NCBI GenBank assembly: GCA_017437825.1
Contig: JAFRXC010000055.1
Span: 1 to 63,417, forward strand
DNA length: 63,417 nt
Direction: 5' to 3'
Source: Bacteroidales bacterium
GTDB taxonomy: Bacteria > Bacteroidota > Bacteroidia > Bacteroidales > UBA932
Shown in pieces: positions 18,030 through 25,941 of this stretch (positions within the stretch are counted from its first letter, which is position 1; each line of letters starts with the position of its first letter). The notes under the pieces were generated by a model, which saw only the letters and a list, made by a program, of their open reading frames with translations, had not been told where the DNA came from and did not search any database. Position numbers and translations under genes: made by a program.

Positions 18030-19226
18030 ATGAAAAAGAGTGTTTGTTTGTATTTTCAGGTACACCAGCCTACCAGACTCCGTCTGTACAGGTTCTTCGA
18101 TATCGGAAAGGACTCACATTATTATGACCAGTTCATCAACAGGACCATTCTGAGGCGCATTGTCCAGAACTGCTACCTTCCGATGAACGAAATCCTCCTG
18201 CAGTCCATCAAGGAGTGCAAGGGGAAGTTCAAGGTGGCCTTCTCCATTTCTGGTTCGGCTCTGGAACAGTTCGAAAGGTTCGCCCCGGAAGTCATCGACA
18301 GCTTCCGTGACCTTGCCGCCACCGGATGCGTAGAGTTCCTCAGCGAGACCTACTACCATTCCCTGGCTTCTTTGCGTTCTCCTGCGGAGTTCAAGCTTCA
18401 GGTCTCAAAGCATAAGGACCTCATAAAGAAGCTTTTCGGCGTAGAGCCCGTGACATTCAGGAACACAGAGCTTATCTATTCCGACGAAATCGGCTCAATG
18501 GTGTACGACCTGGGCTTCAACCTGATGCTTACCGAAGGCGCCCGCCACATAATGGGATGGAAGAGCTCCAACTATATGTACAGCAATGACATACAGCCCA
18601 AGCTGAAACTCCTCCTCCGCAATTATCCTCTCAGCGACGACATCGCATTCCGCTTCTCCAACAAGGACTGGAGTGAGTGGCCGCTTACAGTTGAGAAGTA
18701 TGCCGACTGGCTTTCCCAGGCAGAAGGCGACATCGTAAACCTCTTTATGGATTACGAGACATTCGGCGAGCATCAGAGTGCTGATACCGGAATCCTTGAC
18801 TTCATGAGGTATCTTCCTGCTGAAATCCTCAAGCGCAGCGACCTTAAGTTCGTGACGCCAGCCGAGGCTGGCAAGAAACTCAAGCCGGCTTCCACACTCT
18901 CTGTGCCTCAGCCCATTTCCTGGGCGGACGAGGAGAGAGACCTGTCGGCCTGGCTCGGAAACGAGCTCCAACAGGACGCCTTCAACAAGCTGTACGGACT
19001 TACCGAGAAGCTTTCCATCCTGAATGACGGAACGCTTTGGGCAGATTTCGGACATCTTCAGGAAAGCGACCACCTGTATTATATGTGTACCAAATTCTTC
19101 TCCGACGGAGAGATCCACCGGAGGTTCAATCCATACGACACCCCTTACGAGGCGTTCATCAACTATATGAACGTGCTCAGCGATTTCATAATCAGGGTAA
19201 ATGACGCATTGGCAGAAAAACAATAG
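18030..19226 (+). CDS. GH57 glycoside hydrolase (alpha-amylase-like)
   Basis: 398 residues from the ATG at 18030. The start MKKSVCLYFQVHQPTRLR and the block SETYYHSLASL are typical of GH57. The nucleophile Glu lies in TFRNTELIYSDEIG, near residue 150, and the acid/base Asp in NLFMDYETFGEHQ, near residue 245. GH57 enzymes act on alpha-1,4 or alpha-1,6 glucans; hydrolase versus branching activity cannot be settled here. Cytosolic. The gene ends with two consecutive TAG codons, showing that TAG works as a stop in this genome. Confidence 0.9.
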   Translation: MKKSVCLYFQVHQPTRLRLYRFFDIGKDSHYYDQFINRTILRRIVQNCYLPMNEILLQSIKECKGKFKVAFSISGSALEQFERFAPEVIDSFRDLAATGCVEFLSETYYHSLASLRSPAEFKLQVSKHKDLIKKLFGVEPVTFRNTELIYSDEIGSMVYDLGFNLMLTEGARHIMGWKSSNYMYSNDIQPKLKLLLRNYPLSDDIAFRFSNKDWSEWPLTVEKYADWLSQAEGDIVNLFMDYETFGEHQSADTGILDFMRYLPAEILKRSDLKFVTPAEAGKKLKPASTLSVPQPISWADEERDLSAWLGNELQQDAFNKLYGLTEKLSILNDGTLWADFGHLQESDHLYYMCTKFFSDGEIHRRFNPYDTPYEAFINYMNVLSDFIIRVNDALAEKQ

Positions 19227-19244
19227 TAGTGTAACAATTAACAT

Positions 19245-21797
19245 ATGAGCATTCAGAATAACCCTCCTTCCTGGAAGAGCGTGATGGTTACCCGTCATCT
19301 TCCTAAGGAACTGTCAGGACTTGAGAGATTAAGCAAGAATCTTTGGTGGTGCTGGAACGATTCCGCCAAGACATTATACAGAAAGATAGATCCCGATATA
19401 TGGCATAAGTCGGGACACAACCCAAGGGCCGTGCTCGATACCGTCAGCATCAAGCGTTTCGAAGCCCTTGCAAAGGACTCCGCCTTCCTGAGCGAGCTCA
19501 AAGCCGTAATGACCGACTTTGACAACTATATGGCCAAGAAGGAAGAAAGGAAAGATCCGTCCATAGGCTATTTCTGCATGGAATATGGCCTTGACGCTTC
19601 CCTGAAGATCTATTCCGGAGGTTTGGGAATCCTAGCTGGAGACTACCTCAAGGAGAGCAGCGACATGAACGTGAACATGGTGGCCGTAGGTCTGCTGTAC
19701 CGTTATGGTTACTTCACCCAGGTTCTTTCAGCCCAGGGAGACCAGATTTCCAAATATGAGCCTCAGGATTTCCTGAAGATCCCGGGAGAACCTGTGCTGG
19801 ACGCTTCCGGAAACTGGCTTACAGTTTCTTTCAATTTCCCCGGAAGGCAGGTTCACGCCAGGATTTGGAAGGTTTCAGTAGGTCGTACGGACCTTTACCT
19901 GCTTGATACAGACTATGAGGCCAACAACCCTGAGGACCGCCAGGTTACCCATCAGCTCTACGGAGGTGACTGGGAGAACCGCCTCAAGCAGGAGGTAGTC
20001 CTGGGAATCGGCGGTGTACGCGCATTGCGCGCACTCGGCATAAAGCCCCAGATTTATCATTGTAATGAAGGCCACGCCGCTTTCATTGGGCTTGAGAGGC
20101 TCCGTGAATATATCCAGAACGACAATCTGACGTTCAGCGAGGCACTGGAGGTGGTGCGCGCATCTTCGCTCTTCACTACCCATACTCCTGTTCCCGCAGG
20201 ACACGATTCATTTGACGAAGATATGCTCGGCCGCTATATCGGCGGATATCCCGAGACAATGCATATTGACTGGCGTACTCTTATGAGCCTTGGCAAACTG
20301 GATCCGGACAACAAGTACGAGAAGTTCTCAATGAGCATTCTGGCCGCCAACATCTCCCAGAACGTGAACGGCGTTTCAATGCTTCACGGCAAGGTCAGCC
20401 AGGACATCTTCTCCAACATGTATCCGGGATATCTTCCCGAGGAGCTTTACATAAGCTATGTCACCAACGGAGTACACTATCCCACCTGGGCGGCCAAGGA
20501 GTGGCAGCAGATTCACGAAAGAGTGTTCGGCTCCGCCTTCAAGACCCACCACTACGACAAGAAGTGTTTCGAGGGTATCTACGACGTAAGTGACGAGGAA
20601 ATCTGGAGTGTGCGCAAGCAGCTTAAGAAAGACCTTGTGAAAGCCGTCGTAGACAGGATATCTGATCCTATCGCCAGCAGCCATTATTCTCCAAGGCAGG
20701 CCATAACCATAAAGAGGAACCTGCGCGACGACGTCCTCACCATAGGATTCGCCAGGAGGTTCGCCACATACAAGAGGGCTACGCTCCTTTTCAGCGACCT
20801 TGACCGTCTGGACGCAATAGTCAACAACCCTGATCGTCCGGTACAGTTCCTCTTCGCCGGAAAGGCCCATCCTGCCGACAGGGCAGGTCAGGACCTCATC
20901 CGCCAGATAGTGGAAATCTCCAAGCAGGACAGGTTCCTGGGCAAGATCATATTCGTCCCTGGTTATGACATCAACCTTGCCAAGAGGCTCGTGCAGGGCG
21001 TGGACGTATGGCTCAACAACCCTACGCGCCCGCAGGAGGCTTCCGGTACTTCCGGAGAGAAGGCCGCGATGAACGGAGTCATGCATTTCTCCGTCCTGGA
21101 CGGATGGTGGGTTGAAGGCTACCGTCCCGGCGCCGGCTGGGCCCTGCCTCAGGAACGGACCTATGACGACCAGTTCTACCAGAACGAACTGGATTCAGCC
21201 ACTATCTACAACATCATTGAGAACGATATTGTACCCGCCTATTACAAATCAAGAGGCAACGGCCTTTCCAAGGAGTGGGTGGGCTACATAAAGAACACCA
21301 TAGCCCACGTGGCCAGCAACTTCACCACAAACAGGATGCTCACTGACTACGTGAACCAGTATTACGATCCTCAATTTGCACGTTCTTCGATGATCCAGGC
21401 CGACGATTATGCGCTGGCCCGCAGGCTTGCTGCCTGGAAACAGCAGATGAGGGAAAACTGGGACAACATAAAAGTTGTTTCCTATACCCAGCCGGCGGCA
21501 TCATACAGCCTTGAGCCTGGCCGCAACCTCACATCCGAGGTTGTCCTGGACCTTGGCCAGATAAAGCCGGAGGACATAGGTGTGGAGATGCTGTTCACTA
21601 CATACGACGCAAAGGGCAAACTCCATATCCGCGAGATCTGCGAGTTCCAGCTGGATGAATTCAATGAGGGCATTGCCAAGTACAGCGCCTCCATCTTCCC
21701 CGAGAGGACGGGTATGTACCAGGTGGCCACGAGGGTTTATCCAAAGAATGCCCTGCTGCCGCACAAACAGGACCTTCCGTTAGTCAAATGGTTGTAA
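19245..21797 (+). CDS. glgP: Alpha-glucan phosphorylase (GT35, DUF3417 type)
   Basis: 850 residues. Releases glucose 1-phosphate from glycogen with phosphate and PLP. An N-terminal DUF3417 domain (LPKELSGLERLSKNLWWCWND) marks the short bacterial/archaeal form. CMEYGLDASLKIYSGGLGILAGDYLKES and HCNEGHAAF are present. The PLP-lysine region appears as EASGTSGEKAAMNGVMHFSVLDGWW, with the lysine in GEKAAMNG. The 3' end overlaps ribF by 10 bases. It completes the glycogen block that covers synthesis, branching, debranching and phosphorolysis. Confidence 0.93.
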   Translation: MSIQNNPPSWKSVMVTRHLPKELSGLERLSKNLWWCWNDSAKTLYRKIDPDIWHKSGHNPRAVLDTVSIKRFEALAKDSAFLSELKAVMTDFDNYMAKKEERKDPSIGYFCMEYGLDASLKIYSGGLGILAGDYLKESSDMNVNMVAVGLLYRYGYFTQVLSAQGDQISKYEPQDFLKIPGEPVLDASGNWLTVSFNFPGRQVHARIWKVSVGRTDLYLLDTDYEANNPEDRQVTHQLYGGDWENRLKQEVVLGIGGVRALRALGIKPQIYHCNEGHAAFIGLERLREYIQNDNLTFSEALEVVRASSLFTTHTPVPAGHDSFDEDMLGRYIGGYPETMHIDWRTLMSLGKLDPDNKYEKFSMSILAANISQNVNGVSMLHGKVSQDIFSNMYPGYLPEELYISYVTNGVHYPTWAAKEWQQIHERVFGSAFKTHHYDKKCFEGIYDVSDEEIWSVRKQLKKDLVKAVVDRISDPIASSHYSPRQAITIKRNLRDDVLTIGFARRFATYKRATLLFSDLDRLDAIVNNPDRPVQFLFAGKAHPADRAGQDLIRQIVEISKQDRFLGKIIFVPGYDINLAKRLVQGVDVWLNNPTRPQEASGTSGEKAAMNGVMHFSVLDGWWVEGYRPGAGWALPQERTYDDQFYQNELDSATIYNIIENDIVPAYYKSRGNGLSKEWVGYIKNTIAHVASNFTTNRMLTDYVNQYYDPQFARSSMIQADDYALARRLAAWKQQMRENWDNIKVVSYTQPAASYSLEPGRNLTSEVVLDLGQIKPEDIGVEMLFTTYDAKGKLHIREICEFQLDEFNEGIAKYSASIFPERTGMYQVATRVYPKNALLPHKQDLPLVKWL

Positions 21798-22654
21798 CCA
21801 CCGGATTCTTCGACGGTGTCCATCTCGGGCACCGTTTTGTAATAGAAAGGCTCGTGGACGAAGCCGCAAGGCGGGGTTGCAGGAGCCTTGTCGTCACTTT
21901 CTGGCCCCATCCCCGCACAGTGCTGCAGGACAACGCCAGGGGGCTGCACCTGCTGTCTTCCCTGGAAGAGAAGAAGCAGGCGCTCCTTGCCCTTGGCGTG
22001 GACCAAGTGGAGGTGCTGGACTTTACAAGGGAGTTCAGCCGCCTTACGGCGGAGGAGTACCTGCGCACCTATGTTAGGGAGCGGTTCGGCGGCAAGGCGG
22101 TGCTGATAGGCTACGACCAGAGGCTGGGCTGTGACAGGCCATCCGCCGAAAGGCTGCGTGACGCCACGCTGGCTGCCGGCCTGGAGCCGGTAATGGCCGG
22201 GAGATGCCCCGTGGATGCCAGTTCCACCCGTATCCGCCAAGCCTTGTCCTCCGGGGATATGGCTGGGGCAAACCGCATGCTGGGATATCTGTACAGCCTC
22301 AGGGGAGTGGTGGTCGCCGGGAACCGCCTTGGCAGGACCATCGGATTCCCCACTGCAAACATGAAAATGTACGACCCCCTCAAGATGGTGCCTTCAAACG
22401 GAGTGTACGAGGTAGAAGTGGAGACAGTGGGCGGCAAGTTCCGCGGAATGTGCAACATTGGTTTCCGCCCCACTGTGAGCCAGAACAACATCCCTACCAT
22501 AGAGACCAACATCTTCGACTTCGACCAGGACATCTACGGCCTTGACATAAAGGTGTCATTCGTCAGGAAAATCAGGGACGAGGTCAGGTTCTCCTCGCTG
22601 GAAGAGCTTGCAGGACAGCTTGCAAGGGATAAGGAATTGATTAATAAAAAATAA
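21788..22654 (+). CDS. ribF: Bifunctional riboflavin kinase / FMN adenylyltransferase
   Basis: 288 residues; converts riboflavin to FMN and FAD. The N-terminal nucleotidyltransferase domain has TGFFDGVHLGHRFVIERL and the RxSSTRIRQAL-like DASSTRIRQALSSGD. The C-terminal kinase domain has GRTIGFPTANMK and PSNGVYEVEV, plus the terminal ETNIFDFDQDIYG. The start at 21788 lies inside the glgP coding sequence in another frame; the next in-frame Met would lose the HxGH motif, so the overlap is real. Confidence 0.95.
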   Translation: MVVTTGFFDGVHLGHRFVIERLVDEAARRGCRSLVVTFWPHPRTVLQDNARGLHLLSSLEEKKQALLALGVDQVEVLDFTREFSRLTAEEYLRTYVRERFGGKAVLIGYDQRLGCDRPSAERLRDATLAAGLEPVMAGRCPVDASSTRIRQALSSGDMAGANRMLGYLYSLRGVVVAGNRLGRTIGFPTANMKMYDPLKMVPSNGVYEVEVETVGGKFRGMCNIGFRPTVSQNNIPTIETNIFDFDQDIYGLDIKVSFVRKIRDEVRFSSLEELAGQLARDKELINKK

Positions 22655-22666
22655 TTAGTATATTTG
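22636..22666 (+). promoter_or_regulatory. Promoter of greA: ATTG-N19-TATATTTG
   Basis: TATATTTG at 22659-22666 with ATTG at 22636-22639 and a 19-base spacer. It lies over the last codons of ribF and the gap. Expected start near 22673, a few bases before the leader hairpin at 22680. Confidence 0.7.
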
Positions 22667-22679
22667 CATACAGTACAGG

Positions 22680-22707
22680 GTTCTGCCGGACAGGCAGAAC
22701 TCCTTTT
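22680..22707 (+). terminator. Terminator-like hairpin in the greA leader
   Basis: Perfect 8-bp stem GTTCTGCC (22680-22687) / GGCAGAAC (22693-22700) with loop GGACA, followed by TCCTTTTT. It lies between the greA promoter and the greA ATG at 22727, so it would end transcripts about 35 bases after the start; it could also end transcripts from ribF. Confidence 0.7.
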
Positions 22708-22726
22708 TGATTGAAAAAACGAACTT

Positions 22727-23197
22727 ATGGCAGAATTTCACTACATGACCCAGGATGGTCTTGACAAATTGAAGAAAGAGCTGGAAGATGCCCTTGCACA
22801 GCGTCCCGTCATCTCTGCTCAGATAGCAGAGGCCAGGGAGAAGGGTGACTTGTCCGAGAACGCAGAATATGACGCCGCCCGCGAGGCCCAGGGCCTGCTG
22901 GAGGTGAAGATCGCCCGGCTCAAGAACCTCGTAGCCAATGCCAAGATCATAGACGAATCGCAGATAGGCACCGACGTAATCCAGATAATGAACAAAGTGA
23001 AGGTGGAGAACCTGGCCCTCAAGAGGGTTATGGAATTCACCATCGTAGGAGAGACCGAGGCTGATTTCTCCAAGGGAAAGCTGGCCGCCACCACACCTAT
23101 CGGAAAAGCCTTGATGGGCCATAAGGTAGGGGATGTGGTAGACGCCAAAACCCCTTCAGGTATCATTCAGTTTAAAGTTTTGGAGATTTCTTTGTAA
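22727..23197 (+). CDS. greA: Transcription elongation factor GreA
   Basis: 156 residues. Enters the secondary channel of RNA polymerase and triggers transcript cleavage in backtracked complexes. The N-terminal coiled coil has the acidic tip DLSENAEYDAAREAQG; the C-terminal FKBP-like domain has ISSPIGKAL-type TTPIGKALMGHKVGDVVDAKTP. Its last base overlaps the HIT gene (TAATG). The leader contains a terminator-like hairpin downstream of the promoter. Confidence 0.96.
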   Translation: MAEFHYMTQDGLDKLKKELEDALAQRPVISAQIAEAREKGDLSENAEYDAAREAQGLLEVKIARLKNLVANAKIIDESQIGTDVIQIMNKVKVENLALKRVMEFTIVGETEADFSKGKLAATTPIGKALMGHKVGDVVDAKTPSGIIQFKVLEISL

Positions 23198-23601
23198 TGG
23201 CAACAATATTCACCAGAATCGCAAAGGGAGAGATTCCTTCCTACAAAGTGGCCGAGGACGACAATTTCTACGCCTTCCTTGACATCAACCCTCTAGTAAA
23301 GGGCCATACGCTTGTAATACCCAAGAACACGGAGGCTGATTATATATTCGACCTGGATGAAGAGACCTACCAGGGCCTTACCTTTTTTGCACGCAAGGTT
23401 GCCGTCGCCCTCAAGGCCGCCATACCCTGCAAGCGCATCGGCGTGGCCGTGCTCGGGATGGAAGTTCCACATACCCACATCCACCTGGTCCCTCTCCAGA
23501 CCGAGGCTGACCTGGATTTCCACAAGGCCAAGCTTGCGATGACCCCGGAAGAATTCAAACAGACTGCAGATTCCATATTGAGCGAATATGAAAAGCTTTA
23601 G
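23197..23601 (+). CDS. HIT family nucleotide-binding protein
   Basis: 134 residues. The histidine triad HTHIHLVPL is complete, near residue 90, with the N-terminal pattern FTRIAKGEIPSYKVAEDDNFYAFLDINPLVKGHTLVIP. Members hydrolyse or transfer nucleotides (Hint-like AMP-lysine or ApnA activities). Substrate not determinable. It overlaps greA by one base and the next gene by 14 bases. Confidence 0.93.
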   Translation: MATIFTRIAKGEIPSYKVAEDDNFYAFLDINPLVKGHTLVIPKNTEADYIFDLDEETYQGLTFFARKVAVALKAAIPCKRIGVAVLGMEVPHTHIHLVPLQTEADLDFHKAKLAMTPEEFKQTADSILSEYEKL

Positions 23602-24685
23602 ACTTACCTGGATACTCCTCGCCGTGCTTGCCGCGGCCGCCTGCACCCCCAAGGCTACAATAAAGGGAACCCTTGAAGGAGCTCCCCAGGACAAGGTGGT
23701 GGTAAAACTTCTGGACCTGAACAATTATGTGGTTCTGGATACCCTCAAGACCGACGCCGCAGGCAACTATTCCTGCAAGGTGAAGTTGGAGAAGGACCAG
23801 CCGGAGTTCGTATATCTGTACCACGGAGACACCAAGATCGCATCCCTCCTCCTTCAGGCAGGGGATGCCGTTACAGTAAAGTCTGACCTCAAGGGCAACT
23901 ACACCCTGGAAGGCTCTGAAGAGAGCCTCAAGCTGCAGCAGGTAGAAAAAGACTACAATGACTTCCTGTCATCTGTTTCGTCAATGACGGAAACTGCCGA
24001 CGTCGTAAAGGCATACGTCAATTACTACCGCCAGTGCCTCAGGTACATAACCCAGAATCCGCATTCTCTTACCGTGGTGCCTGTAATGTTCCAGACAATG
24101 GAGGGAGACGCTCCCATTTTCAGCCAGACCACGGATGCAATCCGCTTCCGCAGCGCTGCTGATTCACTCCTGAGCGTATATCCCAATTCCAAATATGCCA
24201 AGGCTCTCAGCCGTGAGGCTGACAACAGGCTCAAGCTGATGGACCTGTCAGGCAGGTTGGACAGTGCTTCCGAGATTGGATTCCCCGATATCGAGCTTCC
24301 TGACGTCAGTGGCAAGAAGGTACGCCTCAGCTCCGTTGACGCCAAGGTGGTGTTCCTGTATTTCTGGACTTCCCAGGTATCAGGGCAGACATTGTTCAAC
24401 ATAGATCTGATGAAGCCTATATACCAAGACTTCCACGACAAGGGACTGGAGATCTATGCCGTATGCGTAGATGCCGACAAGGCTCTCTGGGCCAGCGTGG
24501 TAAGGAACCAGGAACTGAAATGGATAAACGTGAATGACGGTCTGGGAGTGGCTTCGCCGGTTCTTCCGCTCTACAACGTAACCAGCGTTCCTGTCCTTTA
24601 TGTCATAGAGGACGGCAACGTATCCACGGTTGAGGCAAATACTGAGGCAGAATTGAGAAACTACCTTAAGAAAGCTCTAAAATAG
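23588..24685 (+). CDS. DUF4369/TlpA-like thioredoxin-fold lipoprotein without CXXC
   Basis: 365 residues with a lipoprotein signal (lipobox AAAC near residue 20). Residues about 25-130 resemble DUF4369 (TIKGTLEGAPQDKVVVKLLDL... GNYTLEGS). The C-terminal part is thioredoxin-like, starting at FPDIELPDVSGKKVRLSS with a cis-Pro segment TSVPVLYVIEDG. Where TlpA/ResA proteins have WCxxC, this one reads FWTSQVSGQTL, with no cysteine, so thiol redox chemistry is not expected from it. It overlaps the HIT gene by 14 bases and the convergent tsaB by 9. Confidence 0.85.
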   Translation: MKSFRLTWILLAVLAAAACTPKATIKGTLEGAPQDKVVVKLLDLNNYVVLDTLKTDAAGNYSCKVKLEKDQPEFVYLYHGDTKIASLLLQAGDAVTVKSDLKGNYTLEGSEESLKLQQVEKDYNDFLSSVSSMTETADVVKAYVNYYRQCLRYITQNPHSLTVVPVMFQTMEGDAPIFSQTTDAIRFRSAADSLLSVYPNSKYAKALSREADNRLKLMDLSGRLDSASEIGFPDIELPDVSGKKVRLSSVDAKVVFLYFWTSQVSGQTLFNIDLMKPIYQDFHDKGLEIYAVCVDADKALWASVVRNQELKWINVNDGLGVASPVLPLYNVTSVPVLYVIEDGNVSTVEANTEAELRNYLKKALK

Positions 24686-25369
24686 CTTCTTCTTGCTTAC
24701 GGTAGTGATGAACTGCTTGAGATAGAAGGGTTCGACGTACGCGATGTCTTCGAACCTTTTTTCTTTGTATGCTTCCAGGGCGGGACGCAGCATTGAACCC
24801 GCCAGGGGATTGCACTGGTGGAAGAAGGCGTTGGGACAGTCCAGGACCTCCCTGCACTTGTTTACGGCGTCGCCGATGAACAGCACCGGCCCCTGCGACA
24901 GCTGCGCGTCGAAGCACCCCGGTTCCACAATCAGGCTGCGCACATCGTCCAAGCGCTTTCCGTCAGGGCTGAAAACTGCGGTGTAGACTTCCATCCTGCG
25001 GGCGTCGATGAGAGGGACGATATACTTGCATCCCTGCGGGACGACGCCTTCGTCCACGGCCTGCGCGGCCAGCAAGTCGAGTGTGCCCACTGCAAGCAGC
25101 GGCAGGCCTGCGCCGAAGCAGAGCCCCTTGGCCGATGAAACTCCTACGCGCAAGCCGGTGTAGGATCCAGGCCCCTTGCTCACGCATACCGCGTTGCAGT
25201 CGCGTGCGCTGATTCCGCATTCGTCCAGCATTTCCTTTATCATCGGCGCGGTGAGTGAAGCCTGCCGCCTGGCGTCTTCGCAAAGGCGCGAGCACACAAT
25301 GCGTCCGTCCTGGACGATGGCGGTGGAACATACCGCGGCTGAAGTCTCGATAAGGATTATCCTGTCCAT
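24677..25369 (-). CDS. tsaB: tRNA threonylcarbamoyladenosine biosynthesis protein TsaB
   Basis: 230 residues; the ASKHA-fold partner that, with TsaD and TsaE, completes the t6A37 modification of ANN-decoding tRNAs. Family signatures: ILIETSAAVCSTAIVQDG and SKGPGSYTGLRVGVSSAKGL. The start at 25369 is one base after the cvpA stop. The ORF could be extended upstream, but the extension overlaps cvpA and lacks similarity. The conserved order cvpA-tsaB suggests one transcript. Confidence 0.92.
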   Translation of the reverse strand: MDRIILIETSAAVCSTAIVQDGRIVCSRLCEDARRQASLTAPMIKEMLDECGISARDCNAVCVSKGPGSYTGLRVGVSSAKGLCFGAGLPLLAVGTLDLLAAQAVDEGVVPQGCKYIVPLIDARRMEVYTAVFSPDGKRLDDVRSLIVEPGCFDAQLSQGPVLFIGDAVNKCREVLDCPNAFFHQCNPLAGSMLRPALEAYKEKRFEDIAYVEPFYLKQFITTVSKKKLF

Positions 25370-25370
25370 C

Positions 25371-25868
25371 CTATTCGCTGAAAATGAGAGCCTTGAGATA
25401 AGGGAACAGGGCGGCCCCGAAATTATACATGAACTGGTAAAGCTCTGACCCCGAAAGAACCTCCTCGCTGACGAACTCGAACGTGTTATTGAGAGAGGTG
25501 AAAAGCACCAGCAGCAGTGATACCACAAGAACTCCGCTGAAAATGCCGAACACCAGGCCCAGGAGGCGGTTGAGCCAGCCGAGCATAACAATTTTAAGCA
25601 CTTTCTCTATGAGTTTTCCTATCAGGTTGAAGACTAGGACATACAGGATGAAGAAAATCAGGAAAGTCACAATGTGCATTACCACCGGCTTGGCGTCGGG
25701 CAGATACTGGGCCAGGGCCACACAGGCAGCATTGGAAGAATGGAACGCCATCCAGGAGCCGAGGAATATGGAAACCAGGGATACCAGCTGGGCGACGAAA
25801 CCTTTGGTAAGGCCTTGATACACAGCGGGAATGAGGCATACCAGAATAATGATGTCCAAAGTGCTCAT
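25371..25868 (-). CDS. CvpA family membrane protein
   Basis: 165 residues with four hydrophobic helices: IIILVCLIPAVYQGLTKGF, a second near 30-50, VVMHIVTFLIFFILYVLVFNLIG and LLGLVFGIFSGVLVVSLLLVL. The layout and the GLTKGF and LNRLLGLVFG motifs match CvpA, known from colicin V production and from envelope-stress and bile phenotypes. Inner membrane; biochemical role unclear. Transcribed from a promoter overlapping that of ileS. Confidence 0.9.
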   Translation of the reverse strand: MSTLDIIILVCLIPAVYQGLTKGFVAQLVSLVSIFLGSWMAFHSSNAACVALAQYLPDAKPVVMHIVTFLIFFILYVLVFNLIGKLIEKVLKIVMLGWLNRLLGLVFGIFSGVLVVSLLLVLFTSLNNTFEFVSEEVLSGSELYQFMYNFGAALFPYLKALIFSE

Positions 25869-25871
25869 AGT

Positions 25872-25903
25872 TTTGTAAAAGACAACGGAATTGCTTAAAT
25901 TTG
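25872..25903 (+). promoter_or_regulatory. Promoter of ileS: TTTG-N20-TAAATTTG
   Basis: TTTG at 25872-25875, 20-base spacer, TAAATTTG at 25896-25903; both halves match the consensus. The ileS ATG at 25930 follows after 26 bases. Confidence 0.75.
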
Positions 25904-25910
25904 CCGACTG

Positions 25911-25941
25911 CAAAATTATACAAAAAAATATGACATTCAAA
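25911..25941 (-). promoter_or_regulatory. Promoter of cvpA-tsaB: TTTG-N19-TAATTTTG (minus strand)
   Basis: Read on the minus strand: TTTG at 25941-25938, 19-base spacer, TAATTTTG at 25918-25911. The -33 half lies within the first codons of ileS. The ileS and cvpA promoters therefore face away and are interleaved within 70 bases. Confidence 0.72.
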
